Notes: generated from the letters alone by a model not told the origin. A stretch of 64,000 nt of DNA from Lucinisca nassula (GCA_963580285.1 CAUZLF010000270.1:1-64000), one strand, 5' to 3'; positions 21,667-32,087 are shown, numbered from the stretch's first letter. A program made the numbers and translations.

Positions 21667-21892
21667 GGCCCCGAGGTTATAAAACTTTTTTATGCTCAAC
21701 TCAGCTGAGCATGAAACTTGTGGTGCTCATAAAAATTAAAATACTAAGAAGTTGAGCGAGTTTTCTTTCTCAGATAGCAGAGAATGTTGTGTGTCCTGCT
21801 CACAAATTTTAAAATGCCACTAATTTTATAGAAGGACAAATTTCATACTCAAGTGAGTTCAGCATAAAAAAAGTTTTATAACCTCGGAGCCA
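21667..21892. mobile_element. Short inverted-repeat element
   Basis: GGCCCCGAGGTTATAAAAC and its complement GTTTTATAACCTCGGAGCC bound 226 bp; the inner parts TTTTTTATGCTCAACTCA and complement extend the arms. It starts about 70 bp upstream of the acceptor of the exon at 21599. Confidence 0.7.
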
Positions 21893-22734
21893 GGCTTTAA
21901 GCGTCATTGTTCAAATTACTTATTCCACTCATTCAAGAGCAGTTCTTATAAACTTTTGCTGGGAAAAACTGTTGTTACCTCTAAGCAAATGAATTAAGTT
22001 TTTTTACGGAAATTACCGAAAATCACGCTAGCTTAATACCGGAAATTACAAAAAAAAATCACACATGGTAAACTTGGTAATGCGGGCAGAATTCTCCCCT
22101 TTCTCGACCCCTGCCAGAGACTAAATATACCCTGTTTCCTATTTCAAATTAGAACAGCTATGCAGTACAATTGCGGGATGAAACGTCCTAGGACAAACCG
22201 TTTCCGCTTCTGAGGCCGGTTTTGGACGAAACGTCTCTGGTTCAAAACGCCCGTTAGTCACGGGTAGCTTGTAATCATCAACAAGGTCAACAGAGTTTTT
22301 TCATTGATAAATCTTATACATGGAGAATTTCTGTGTTAAACTTATAATTATTGAAAAGTACACAAAAGGACATGCGCGTTCATAAAGTAATTTGACAAGC
22401 TATAGCTTTTTATGTCATCGTCATCATTTGAATATGAAACAGTATGTCTCTTGACGGTAAATTTCCTGAAGCAATATGGTTTCAGTTCTCAATGAGTTCC
22501 ACGCCGTGATAAACGACATTTAAATAAATTATCCAGGCCATATAACGAACACCCTTATAAACCCTTAACTTTCTTTCCTTCTGTCTTCCGATTTCGCCTT
22601 TGTCCAAGGAGGAAACACAGATGATGTACAGTGGGGGGGGGGGGAGGGGGGTGCGGGTATGCATGTATAACGGGCGTAGTTTTAAACCCGCCTTATTCAA
22701 ACGGCTACCCATTATCTAAATTAAAGCTAAAACT
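21893..22734. other. No gene recognised
   Basis: Searched for the first exon of the oxidoreductase gene (leader ending in phase 2); none could be supported. A broken G run lies at 22632-22650. Confidence 0.35.
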
Positions 22735-23024
22735 CATTTCGTAAAGCTTACGATACCATACCCTAGACACTTAGTGCATATTTTCATATCTCAAAAACGG
22801 ACGTTTTTGCTGATGAATTTTTTGGTATTTTTCTTAAATTCACTCCAAACATAGGTTGTGGATGCTCATTAAAACGCCTCTAAACGGCGTTTCTAACGAG
22901 TACCCACAACCTATGTCTTGGAGCAGAAATAAAAAAAAACTAATGTATACCCCCTTAAACTCTTGTTTTCTCTATATAAAGTGGGGTTTAGGGGGTGTTC
23001 ATTGTACAGATTTGTTCACGTGAT
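22735..23024 (+). mobile_element. MITE-B copy with altered hairpin
   Basis: The right end TTGTTCACGTGATG is clear; the left end is degenerate. The hairpin reads AAAACGCCTC / GGCGTTT: the shortened arm is changed on both sides (about 22868-22898). Confidence 0.8.
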
Positions 23025-23105
23025 GAGGGTTAGCGCTCGATAAGAAGGTTTTAGCGTTCTGAACGAAAAATATGCAAACCAATTACATTCATACCCTTGC
23101 AAAAC

Positions 23106-23484
23106 TTGGAGGTTTGGAGATATTTGCTATACGCCTATAATAAACCACTTTTAGTGAATCCGATGCTGCGACTTGTCCCTAGAAACCGACAAATGTCATT
23201 TTTTTTCAATAAAACCATCATGTTAGCAAGATCGTAGAATAGAATAGAATAGAATTTATTTCCAATTTTGGGCCATTCCTGAGTTACAATCAGTTAACTT
23301 GGATGTTTAGAGATATTTGCTCTGCGCCTATAATAAACCACTTTTAGTGAATCCGATGCTGCGACTTGTCCCTTGAAACCGACAAACGTCAATTTTTTTC
23401 AATAAAACCATCATGTTAGCAAGATCTTAGAATAGAATAGAATTTATTTACAATTTTGGGCCATTCCTGACATACAATCAATGT
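23106..23484. repeat. Direct tandem duplication, about 193-bp unit
   Basis: TTGGAGGTTTGGAGATATTT (23106) and TTGGATGTTTAGAGATATTT (23299) start two near-identical units, each including AATCCGATGCTGCGACTTG and an AGAAT microsatellite. Confidence 0.85.
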
Positions 23485-23763
23485 CATTACGATAACTCGC
23501 CCGTACGACATAGTGCATTTTTCACATCTCCAAAATTGCTATTTTTCTGATGAAAATCCTTCTTATTTTTCTTATAAATGCTCAAAACATAGGATGCGGG
23601 TGCTCGTTAGAACCGCCTCATTGAGGCGGTTCTAACGAGTACCCACAACCTATGTCTTGGAGAAGAAATAAGAAAAATAATGAATACCCCCGTAAACCCC
23701 AGTTTTCTCTATATAAAGTGGGGTTTAGGGGGGTCTTCATTTCACGGACTTTTTCACGTGATG
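23485..23763 (+). mobile_element. MITE-B copy, 279 bp, intact hairpin
   Basis: CATTACGATAACTCGCCCG start, TTTTTCACGTGATG end, hairpin GTTAGAACCGCCTCATTGAG and complement at about 23605-23638. A good reference copy for the family. Confidence 0.88.
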
Positions 23764-24069
23764 TGAAAAAAAACTGACCTGATTAGGAAGAGAGAAAAAA
23801 ACATGTTAACAACAAACAACATTAAACAACGTATGAATATAATATGGATTTGTGTGTCTGTGTCAAATGTTAGACTTGTATAGCTGCCAAATAAAAATAA
23901 TAAAAAAAAATTAATGATCGACCCACCACGGAGAGTAGGCATAAGGTCCTCCTTGGTAGGCCCATCGGCAATAATGAATTCAGCGGTCTTTAAATATTTC
24001 TATAAATTATTTACCTGCTGCAAGAGGCGGAATATCTTCTAATGTATACTTATTAAATATGTGCAAATA

Positions 24070-24417
24070 CGTAAAGATCTACATTTAAAGCAATCAGAGT
24101 TAAATTTAGCAAACGAACTTATTACTTGATTTGTCTCATTTGTCATTAACCATATCAGTTTATTTTTGTCGGAAAGAAATCATAATTTTTACTTATTATA
24201 TTCATGTTATCAGTATATAGTTTGCGTAAATTAGTGTAAGCCGTGCAATGGAACAGAAAATGTATCTCATCTTCAATCTGTTCTAAAGTACAAAATCTGC
24301 AACGTCTTGAATTAACTGGTACATTCTTGTAACGACCATGCTCTATTTCAAGTCTATGGATGCTTATTCGAAAATCTGTATAATGTTTCCTTCTTTCCTT
24401 ATTCTGAATTACAGACA
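24070..24417 (-). pseudogene. LINE remnant, C-terminal ORF2-like segment
   Basis: The minus strand reads ERRKHYTDFRISIHRLEIE, GRYKNVPVNSRRCRFCTLEQ then EIHFLFHCTAYTNLRK, a Cys/His-rich tail typical of some non-LTR retrotransposon polyproteins (RFRIS, C-x-x-C and HFLFHC). A frameshift near 24160 is followed by KLIWLMTNETNQVISSFAKF. The 5' side is cut by a MITE-B at about 24420. Not a host gene. Confidence 0.75.
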
Positions 24418-24419
24418 AA

Positions 24420-24850
24420 TGTATGATGAACAACCCTTTAAACCCCACTTTATATAGGGAAAAGTGTGGGTTAAGAGAGTAACCAATCTTTTTTTTTCTT
24501 ATGTTTGGACAAAAACCCATTTTATATAAGGAAATGTGTGCTTTTCAGAAGTTATCAATCTTTTATCTTTTTTTTTTTTTTGTTGTTGTTGTTTTTCTTT
24601 TTTTTTACTTACTTTTGCTCTAAGACACAGGTTGTGGGTACACGTTTAAACAGCATCATTGATGCGGTTCTGACGAGTATCTACAACCTAAGTTTGTGTA
24701 GGTACTAATTATAACCGCTTCATTGAGGCGGTTCTAAAGAGTACCTTACGACCTATTTTCGGAGCATAAAAAATAATATCAAGATTTTAACCAGAAAAAA
24801 TCGTTTTGGAGACATGAAAGAATGCACTGTGTCACATGCCCGAGAGTACA
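24420..24850 (-). mobile_element. MITE-B copy, enlarged and decayed
   Basis: AAACCCCACTTTATATAGGG occurs near the start and AATGCACTGTGTCACATGCC near the end. Two successive degraded hairpins occupy 24640-24745. A T-rich region is at 24565-24610. Confidence 0.7.
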
Positions 24851-25018
24851 TGTATTTTATGATTTCGCGTCCGAGTTAGAAACCATTCACGCAGACTGGA
24901 TAAATTATTTGTGTAAATCGCAGCAGAACTAGGGACCGAGGACTATTGCCGCGTAAACCCCCGAAGTAATTTTTGTACTGACCGCTCCAAGGTGGTTAGG
25001 TGCTTCCTTTGTGGCTCT

Positions 25019-25586
25019 GGGGCCAGTTGTTCAAAACTAACGACACCGTTAGTTAACATTAATATTGTAAATGCAGTCGAACTTCAATGGCTCGAACACC
25101 TTTGGGACCACGAAAATCTGTTCGAGACAGGGGTAGTTCGAGCCACTGAGGTTACCGTCAGGAGGCATAACGAGATACTTTTAGACATCTTTTCGGTGTT
25201 TTATGATGAAAATGTATGCTGTGTGTACTCATTAGAATCGCCTCATCGAGGCGATTCTAATGAGTACACACAGCATACTTTTGCAAGATAAAAGATTAAA
25301 ATCTCCTTAATTATCCCCACTATTTCTTATGTAGAGGATTACGCTAGGGGCTCAAGAATGGGTTCGACACATCCGTGGTAAACGAGCCATCGGTGTTCGA
25401 CCCATCGAAGTTCTACTGTATATAAAAAAAAAATTGCTAAAAAATGTGAGCAGCTTTTGCATATGCAAAAGCTGCTCACATTTGTTCAGCAAAAATAAAA
25501 TTTTAGGTACTAAACTTGCTAGAACAATTAACAAATTGACCACTAACAAGCTTGTTAAGCTAACGATGCTTTGAACAACAGGGCCC
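25019..25586. mobile_element. MITE-D copy carrying MITE-C
   Basis: Ends GGGGCCAGTTGTTCAAA and TTGAACAACAGGGCCC. The inner palindrome TGTGAGCAGCTTTTGCATAT and complement is at about 25444-25480. MITE-C occupies 25074-25418. Confidence 0.82.
25074..25418. mobile_element. MITE-C nested in MITE-D
   Basis: Nearly the same as the copy at 12905-13250, 345 bp, CAGTCGAACTTCAATGG to the TTCTACTG end. The hairpin ATTAGAATCGCCTC is perfect, including GTGTACTC/GAGTACAC flanks (about 25220-25272). Confidence 0.87.
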
Positions 25587-25858
25587 TGAGCGCTGCCAAC
25601 GTGTGTGCGTAAATGTTAATTTCAGTTAAAATATTAAAATTCAACGCTGTAAAAATATAAATCACTTACTTCATCGTCTGAAACCGTAAGAGCAATCAAG
25701 TGACATATTTTCTCTGTTTGTTTGTGTGTCTGTTTCGCAAGACTTTATATATACTATTTTACAGGCAAGAGGGTCATACTAAAATGTTTTAGAAATCCTT
25801 CATGCGAACTGAACACATTATTTGTCTAAACCAAGACAGAACCAAGGGTGAGGATTAT

Positions 25859-26138
25859 CATTACGTAAACACGCCTATACAAATACATTGCCACCTTTAT
25901 CGCCGAAAAAATGAATTTTTTATGATGAAAAATTGTGATATTTTTCTTATTTCTGCTCAAAATATAGATTGTTGGCACTCGTTAGAACCGCCTCATCGAG
26001 GCGGTTCTAACGTGTACCCACAATCTATATTTTAGAGCAGAAACAAGAAAAAATAGGTATACCCCCGGAAACCCCAGTTTTACTATATAAAAGTGGGGTT
26101 CAAGGGGGCGAAAATTATATAGGCGTGTTTTCGTGATG
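25859..26138 (+). mobile_element. MITE-A copy, 280 bp
   Basis: CATTACGTAAACACGCCTAT start and TAGGCGTGTTTTCGTGATG end; hairpin GTTAGAACCGCCTC and complement at about 25980-26012. The first 30 bases, through CAAATACATTG, are the same sequence that is amplified at 61967-63310. Confidence 0.9.
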
Positions 26139-26171
26139 GGTCACGTAAAATAGATTTAAGTCCCCAGTTTC

Positions 26172-26473
26172 CGCCCCCGCTCATAGGGGCTTGAAGAAAT
26201 ATATGGGCTGCATGATGCTTCCACGCAGAGCTGAATCTGGCCCGCACACTAGTACTGGTAAACCGCTTAGAGGATCTAAGCCTCTCCTGGAACCACGGTG
26301 CGATGCGGACCGTCCATGCTTATAAACCCTATTGGTTTCATTGGGCGACAGGGCTTGAGATGTCATTTCATCTCAATCTCGGGTAAAAGTCCCACAAAAT
26401 TGGAAGCAACGTCTCCAAAATGACCTTTATCGTGTTGACGGGGACGTTAAACCTTAAATCAAAGAAACAAACA
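26172..26473 (+). mobile_element. SINE-1 copy
   Basis: CGCCCCCGCTCATAGGGGC head to CGGGGACGTTAAACC tail and AAACAAACAAAAAC end. Very similar to 12382-12681. Target duplication not clear. Confidence 0.88.
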
Positions 26474-26514
26474 AAAACTTCCAATGCGATTCATTTATTG
26501 TTGTTGTTGTTGTT

Positions 26515-26733
26515 GTTTATTGTTATAGTTCGTCTTTGCATGTATGTATTGCTAAAATGTTTTTATTTTGGATAGCCGTTTGGCCTTTTTGTAGGAAAGT
26601 ACATTTTTTCGGCTTCCTGCTAATGACGTTTTCATTATGGTTAAGTTCTTGTATTTTTTTTTTTATTATTATTATTTTGTTGTTGTTTTTTTTGTTTTGT
26701 TTCAAGTTTTTGTCTTGTCTTGGATGGGTAGTG
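26515..26733 (-). repeat. Element J fragment plus T-rich run
   Basis: ATAGTTCGTCTTTGCATGTA and TTGGATAGCCGTTTGGCC match the right arm of element J (about 20175-20230). A T-rich stretch is at 26654-26705. Confidence 0.65.
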
Positions 26734-27013
26734 CATTTCGAAAACACGCCTATACAAACACATTGTAAATTTTACCGCCGATAAAAATACAAATTTTGAG
26801 ATGAAAAATTTTGATACTTTCTTATTCCTGCTCAAAATATAGATTGTCGGTACTCGTTAGAACAGCCTCATCCCGGCGGTTCTAACAAGTACCCACACTG
26901 TATAGTGTAGAGCTGAAATAAGAAAAATATGGTTTCCCCCTGTAAACCCCAAGTTTAACTATATGACAGTGGGATTCAAGGGGTCGGAATTTTATAGGCT
27001 AGTTTTCGTGATG
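26734..27013 (+). mobile_element. MITE-A copy, 280 bp
   Basis: CATTTCGAAAACACGCCTAT start and AGTTTTCGTGATG end. The hairpin has lost symmetry at its tip (AACAGCCTCATCCCGGCGG). Confidence 0.82.
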
Positions 27014-27136
27014 ATGAGGTAATTGTATCAATTCATGATCAGTGCCTTCACTTCTATTTCAAATTTTAAATTTAAGCTACACGACATGGATTTACGCACA
27101 TTATTAAAGAAGAATAAGCCAAGCTTTTGAACTTGT

Positions 27137-27236
27137 CCTCTAAGCGGTTTACCAATACTCGCGTGCGGTCGGTTTAAGCTCTGCGTGGAAGCATCATGCA
27201 ACCCATCTATTTCCTAAAGTCCCGATGGGTGGGCAC
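27137..27236 (-). repeat. SINE-1 head fragment
   Basis: CTCTAAGCGGTTTACCAATA to AAGTCCCGATGGGTGGGC; about the 5' third, in reverse. Confidence 0.8.
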
Positions 27237-27383
27237 TGTATCATCTGATAAGGGAGTTCCCCTTTCAAGATGACGGCTAAGTATCGGCAGAAAAAAAAAT
27301 AATTCAAAAGAAAATGTTTCCTTATATTATGTTAGAAATGGCAATTAGCTAATAATTAAAGTGACTAATGACCGGTTAGAAGC

Positions 27384-27542
27384 CTCCGTGGTGCAGTGGT
27401 TACGCTACTCACCTTATGAACCAGGGGTCGCAGGATCGATCCCGGGCTTCTCCAAACTTTCGGATGAGTCTTTAAACTGAGGTCCCGTCTCCGTATGACT
27501 TACGCTGTTGGTGGGACGTAAAAATCAAACACTCACTCACGA
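27384..27542 (+). mobile_element. SINE-3 copy, tRNA-like head
   Basis: The head AGCCTCCGTGGTGCAGTGG (box A-like) and GCAGGATCGATCCCGGG (box B-like) is followed by TCCGTATGAC and a CACTCACTCAC tail. Imperfect 13-bp direct repeats GACTAATGACCGG and GACTCATGACCGG flank it. Confidence 0.82.
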
Positions 27543-27559
27543 CTCATGACCGGGTCTCT

Positions 27560-27725
27560 AGCCTACTCTGGTAGAAATGGCTAAATTAATCTTTTACCGA
27601 ACCTCTAGCGCCAAGCCTAGTAGGAATGTCTAGTGATGCGGAATAAGACCTCTAGCCTAAAGGGCTAGAGGTCCGGTACCGCATCTCTAGCCTTGTAGGC
27701 TAAAGGTCCTGTACCGGACCACTAT
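27560..27725. repeat. Serial hairpins on CTCTAGCC
   Basis: CCTCTAGCCTAAAGGGCTAG is a perfect stem-loop (about 27650-27672), followed by TCTCTAGCCTTGTAGGCTAA; a third, weaker one is upstream. GGTACCG/CGGTACC joins link them. Origin not recognised. Confidence 0.6.
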
Positions 27726-27856
27726 CCACTTTCTTTGACCATATGGAATTCATCCATCGAACTGGCGACATTATCTGTACGAGGGGCGCTCATTTATTGT
27801 TGTCAATGGGGTTCTACAGGGCGCGTTTTTAATCGCATTCACACTTTGTTTGATTC

Positions 27857-28209
27857 AAAATAGAAGTAGGGGCAATGATCAGGAATCGATAAATTACAGC
27901 TCCCATCAGAGACACCAGAGGAAAGAAACACAAACATGAAGCAACAGACCCCAACGGAAAAACCAACAGCGGAAAGCCAAAAAGACAGTTACTTTCCCAT
28001 AAAATGGCCAAAAGGCTATCCAAAATAAAATAATATAAGCGACACAAACATCCAAAGACAAACCTTAACAAAAATAAACCGCGACAGAAGAACCGCCTTG
28101 GACCGGGGGGGGGGGGGGGGGGGGGGGGCTTAAATCGATTTTACGTGGCCACAATCCTCGCCCTTACTTCCGTCGCAATTAAGACAAATAATTTGTTCAG
28201 TCCGCATGA
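27857..28209 (+). repeat. Element J left part with G24 run
   Basis: AAATAGAAGTAGGGGCAATG start through CCGCATGAAAGCC. A run of 24 G (28105-28128) stands where other copies have an ordinary ACGGTCAG-type sequence and GGGGGG. It is cut at 28210 by the mariner remnant. Confidence 0.78.
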
Positions 28210-29105
28210 AAGCCTGCTAAGGGCCTCCAACCTTTCGAAGCATTCTCCCTTGATGGAAACACACTTTTCAAGTCTCGAAATCCATTATGTAAAGGCAGAG
28301 AAGTAGGCCTTTTTAGGTATACCCTGAAGACTCTGGTAGATTACACTACCAACTGCACTTCGGAATTTATAACGTCGACCAGAAAGGGTTTTTCTTTAGT
28401 AAAGGAAACAGGAAAAAGTCGCAGGGACTAAGGTCTGGGAATTAGGTGGATGAGAGAGCTGAACTACCTTTCTTCTTTCAAGAAGTCTATGACAAGAACA
28501 CACTTGTGAGCAGGTGCGTTGTCATGGTTAAGACACAGACCTCGTAAATCGGTTGCAGGTCTACGTTTTTCAAAATGTGCCTTTACTTTTGACAACACAC
28601 CATTCTTATAAAATTTATCTGTTATTGTCTTGCCATTTGGTACGGGAATTTGAGCAACGGATCCATCGCGATTAAAACAAATACCGCATACAAAACTTGT
28701 GTCGCGCTTTAAGACCGGCCTTGCTTGGTCTTTTCGCAGTCACTGCTATTCATTGATGCGTGTCTGACGCACAAAATAATAGACCCAGGTTTCATCACCT
28801 GTAAACAGCTTCGAAATTCTATGTTTGTCTTTTTTGGTACATTTTCAAGATTTTTGGCTGGTCTTTTGTTCTTTGGTCAAGAGATGCGAGGCCCATCGTG
28901 TACAAAGCTTTCTAAGTTTCAACTCCTGAGTAAAAATCTTATGAACTGTCCCCGATGAAACATTAACATTATCAGCATATTTTTTCACCGTGAACCTTGC
29001 GTTTTGTTTGACAATATCTGCCACAGCAGCAACATTAACTTTTATAACAGCCCTTCGTGGCTGGCCGAGACGGGGCTCATCTTTCAGGTCAGTTTTACCA
29101 CCTTT
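28210..29105 (-). pseudogene. Mariner-like transposase remnant
   Basis: Known: mariner transposases use a DD34D catalytic triad. Seen on the minus strand across broken frames: GKTDLKDEPRLGQPRR, VKKYADNVNVSSGTVHKI (helix-turn-helix region), FTGDETWVYYF with the first Asp, RGLCLNHDNAPAHKC with the second, and LSPCDFFLFPLLKK with the third. There are stops after TSQKS and RINE and frameshifts after KEER and near PPNSQ, so it is inactive. The terminal inverted repeats were not located. It lies inside an element J copy. Confidence 0.85.
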
Positions 29106-29169
29106 AACTTTCTATGACACCTGAAAATTGACCTTTAAAAGACAACAGATGTCCAATGTATCTGGTACA

Positions 29170-29449
29170 CATCACAAAAACACACCTATATAATTTTAAC
29201 AACCTTGAACCCCACTTTTATAACGTAAAACTGGTGTTTGCAGCGGTATACATAATTTTTCTTATTTCTGCTCAAAAAGGTAGATTGTGGGTACTCGTTA
29301 GAACCGCCTCGCCGAGGCGGTTTTAACGAGTATCCACAATCTATGTTTTGAGCAGAAATAAGAAAAATATCACATTTTTTTCATCTGAAAATTTTCATTT
29401 TTCGTTGGTAAAATTTACAGTGTATTTGTATACGCATGTTTTCGTTATG
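29170..29449 (-). mobile_element. MITE-A copy, 280 bp
   Basis: CATCACAAAAACACACCTAT and CATGTTTTCGTTATG ends. The hairpin tip reads CCGCCTCGCCGAGGCGG, perfectly symmetric but different from the ATC-loop copies. Confidence 0.88.
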
Positions 29450-29551
29450 AGCTCGGTATACATGGATATCTGTGAAACTGAAACATTAAGACCAACGCGA
29501 CCTTTAATGTAGGCCCTAATTTCAAAGCGCGTTTTGTTTTGCAAGGATTGA

Positions 29552-29859
29552 TTTGTTTGTTTGTTTTGGAGTTTTACGGCCCAGTCAACACTATTTAGGT
29601 CATTTTTGAGCCGGTCAGTTTACCTATCAACACTTTCCTGGGCAGGCTTATACGTAAGCGGTTAACCAGTACAGTGCACATTCTTTCGCCAGAAACTGAC
29701 AACTGCCCTTCTTAAATCAGCGGAAGGGAGAGAATGACCGTAGAAAAGATTTCATGATCAATCTCCACGAAAGAATGTTGCCGACCCCTGCGGGAGTCGA
29801 ACCCGCGTCCTCCTGATCACCAGTCAGACGCGCATCCGACGGAGCCACTGAGGCCGGCC
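29552..29859 (-). mobile_element. SINE-2 copy with 14-bp target duplication
   Basis: On the minus strand: a tRNA-like head (CCTCAGTGGCTCCGTCGG, GGTTCGACTCCCGCAG), middle ATTCTCTCCCTTCCGCTG, core TTAACCGCTTACGTATAAGC and tail TTGACTGGGCCGTAAAAC with AAACAAAC. TTTGCAAGGATTGA at 29538-29551 and 29860-29873 is the target duplication. Confidence 0.93.
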
Positions 29860-29959
29860 TTTGCAAGGATTGAGTGTACATGACTAGACCAACTTGAACT
29901 TTCAATAACTTTTGAAAGACCAAACGGATTAGACCGAAATTTCATCCAATTATAGAAAA

Positions 29960-30260
29960 TCAACCCCCCCCCCACCACCACCACCACCACCATGAAATCA
30001 CCAGAGTTTCCACGTCTTCCTTATAGCCACGCGGTATGGTGGGCCATTGGTGACAGAATTGAATGAACGTCCCTCGTATATTTAAATATTTAGTCTTCGT
30101 ATGTATGATATGAGTTGTTTTCATTTTGGAAATATCGTTGTTGTTTTTTTCTTCACCTCTACCCCCCCCCCCCCCCCCACCCCACCCCCACCCCTCCTCC
30201 ATTAAAAAAAGAAAGAAAGAAAGAAAAAGGAAAGAAAAGAAAAGAAAAAAAAAACGTGAA
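29960..30260. repeat. Low-complexity cluster
   Basis: C9 with (CCA)n at 29965-29992, a C17 run at 30162-30178, and an A/G-rich tract of AAAGAAAG units at 30205-30255. Glycine- or tryptophan-rich frames here are artefacts. Confidence 0.85.
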
Positions 30261-30488
30261 TATTGTTATGCAACGAAATGTCGTTTCATAATATATATTA
30301 AATGAAACTGTCTCATAGTTCAGCAATAGGTTACTTGTGTTATTTTTCATGGTAAAGTTTAGCCAATCAAAATAAATAGAACGTATGTCTTCAAATTAAA
30401 TACACTGTTTTATGTTTATCAACATAACAAAGTTCATAAAGCGACATAAACAGTTTAAATCAGCTGACTAGGCACCAATAGAATAAAA

Positions 30489-30718
30489 TTAACCCCTTTT
30501 GTACAAAAATGGAATCATCCGCCTTATATATTGCAGGAGTCCATTTCGAAATTTAGGGGTGGCAGGTTGTTTTTTCTTCAAAATTTATTCGGGAAAAGGC
30601 TTAACATTTTGCAGACAGTGTAGGCCCTGATCAGACGCCGCGTTCTGCAGCGTCTGTCTGGGCCTGCACTGTTTGCCAAAGTACCCCTTTAGGGTATTCT
30701 GGTACTGAATAGGTTAAG
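30489..30718 (+). mobile_element. MITE-F copy, TTAA ends
   Basis: TTAACCCCTTTTGTACAAAA start and CTGGTACTGAATAGGTTAA end. Inner palindrome TCAGACGCCGCGTTCTGC...GCGTCTG inside GTAGGCCC...GGGCCTGCAC. Confidence 0.82.
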
Positions 30719-30756
30719 CAATATTCAATCTACATGTATTTGTAAAAGTACAATCT

Positions 30757-31178
30757 GCTAAATAGTAGAAGTGGAGGCAATGATTAGGAATAATTACAAT
30801 TAACACACAGCTCCCATCAAAGACACCAAATGGAAAGAAACACAAACATGAAACAACAGACCCTAATGGATACATCAACAGCGGAATTCTGCGGAAAGCT
30901 AAAAGGACAGTTACTTTCCCACAAAATGGCCAAAAGGCTATCCAAAATAAAATAGTATAAGCGACACAAACACCCAAAGACAAACCATAACAAAAATAAA
31001 CCACCTTGGAACGGTCAGCGGAAACGAATTCCACTGGGGGGCTTAAATCGATTTTACATGGCCACAATCCTCGCCCTTAAAAACAAATAATTTGTTCAGT
31101 TCGCATGAAGGCCTCTTAACTCATCAGTGCAACATCTTCGAGAACACAGAAATCAAACAAGCCTCCTTAACATGAGGT
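30757..31178 (+). repeat. Element J left part
   Basis: AAATAGTAGAAGTGGAGGCA start, TTTCCCACAAAATGGCC, then the CCGCATGAAGG equivalent at about 31100 and CATCAGTGCAACATC. Very close to 1-300. Confidence 0.78.
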
Positions 31179-31180
31179 TA

Positions 31181-31350
31181 GAAGCCTCCGTGGTGTAGTG
31201 GTTATGCTACTCGCCTTGTAAACCAGGGGTCGCAGGATTGATCCCGGACTTCTCCAAACTTTCGGACGAGATTTTACAGCGAGGTCCCGTATCCGTATGA
31301 CCTTAACTGTTGGTGAGACGTAAAGCTCAATCACTCATTCACTCAATCAC
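31181..31350 (+). mobile_element. SINE-3 copy
   Basis: AGCCTCCGTGGTGTAGTGG and CAGGATTGATCCCGGAC head, TATCCGTATGACC middle and CACTCATTCACTCAATC tail. Same family as 27384-27542. Confidence 0.82.
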
Positions 31351-31360
31351 GTCAATAGAC

Positions 31361-31572
31361 TAAAAGTGACCCTTTGTACCAAATGTAATTTTCAACCATT
31401 TCGAAATTTAGGGGTTACAGGTTGTGTTTTCTTCAAAATTTATTCGGGAAAAGGCTTAACCTTTTGCAAACAGTGTAGTCCCTGACCAGACGCCGCGTTC
31501 TGCGGCGTCTGTCTGGGCCTGCATTGTTTGCCAAGGTACCTCTTTAGGGGTTTCTGGTACTGAATAGGTTAA
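31361..31572 (+). mobile_element. MITE-F copy
   Basis: CCCTTTGTACCAAATG start and TGGTACTGAATAGGTTAA end. The flanking AGCAATATTCCTTCTACATG matches the flank of the 30489 copy, so the pair arose by duplication including flank. Confidence 0.8.
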
Positions 31573-31732
31573 GCAATATTCCTTCTACATGTATTGGTAA
31601 AACTACAATCTGTTCAACCCATAGACGCTTCGCCTCATTAACATGAATTGATAGGCGACCAGTGAAGACGTAGATGAGACGCATATAATTTAGCATATAA
31701 TCAGGGCTCCTCTGTTTACTGGATTCATGCTT

Positions 31733-32033
31733 TTGTTTGTTTTGTTTGTTTGAATTGGGGTTTTACGTCCCAGTCAACAGTATTGAGGTCACTTTGGAGA
31801 CGTTGCTTCCAGTTTTGTGGGACTTTTATCCAACAGTGAGATTAAATGACATCTCAACCCCTGCCGCCCAATGAAACCAATAGGGGGTTATATGCACTGG
31901 ACGCACCACTTGGCCTGGCCAGGCTTCGTCCGCCTAAGCGGTTAACCAGTACTCATGTGCGGTCAGTTTCAGCTCTGCGCAGAAGCCTCGTGCAGCCAAA
32001 TCTATTTCTCCAAGCCCTTACGGGCGGGGGCCG
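31733..32033 (-). mobile_element. SINE-1 copy
   Basis: TTTTACGTCCCAGTCAACAG tail and CCAAGCCCTTACGGGCGGGG head, reverse orientation, about 300 bp. More diverged than most. Confidence 0.85.
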
Positions 32034-32087
32034 AATAGAAACATGTACCAAAACAACAAATATAAATCATCTCATAAAGAACTTAGA

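Noticed and set aside
21454..21699. 81-residue minus-strand frame as the start of the oxidoreductase
   Set aside because: It is a different frame from the leader and VFPESP motif and crosses a good splice acceptor at 21600.
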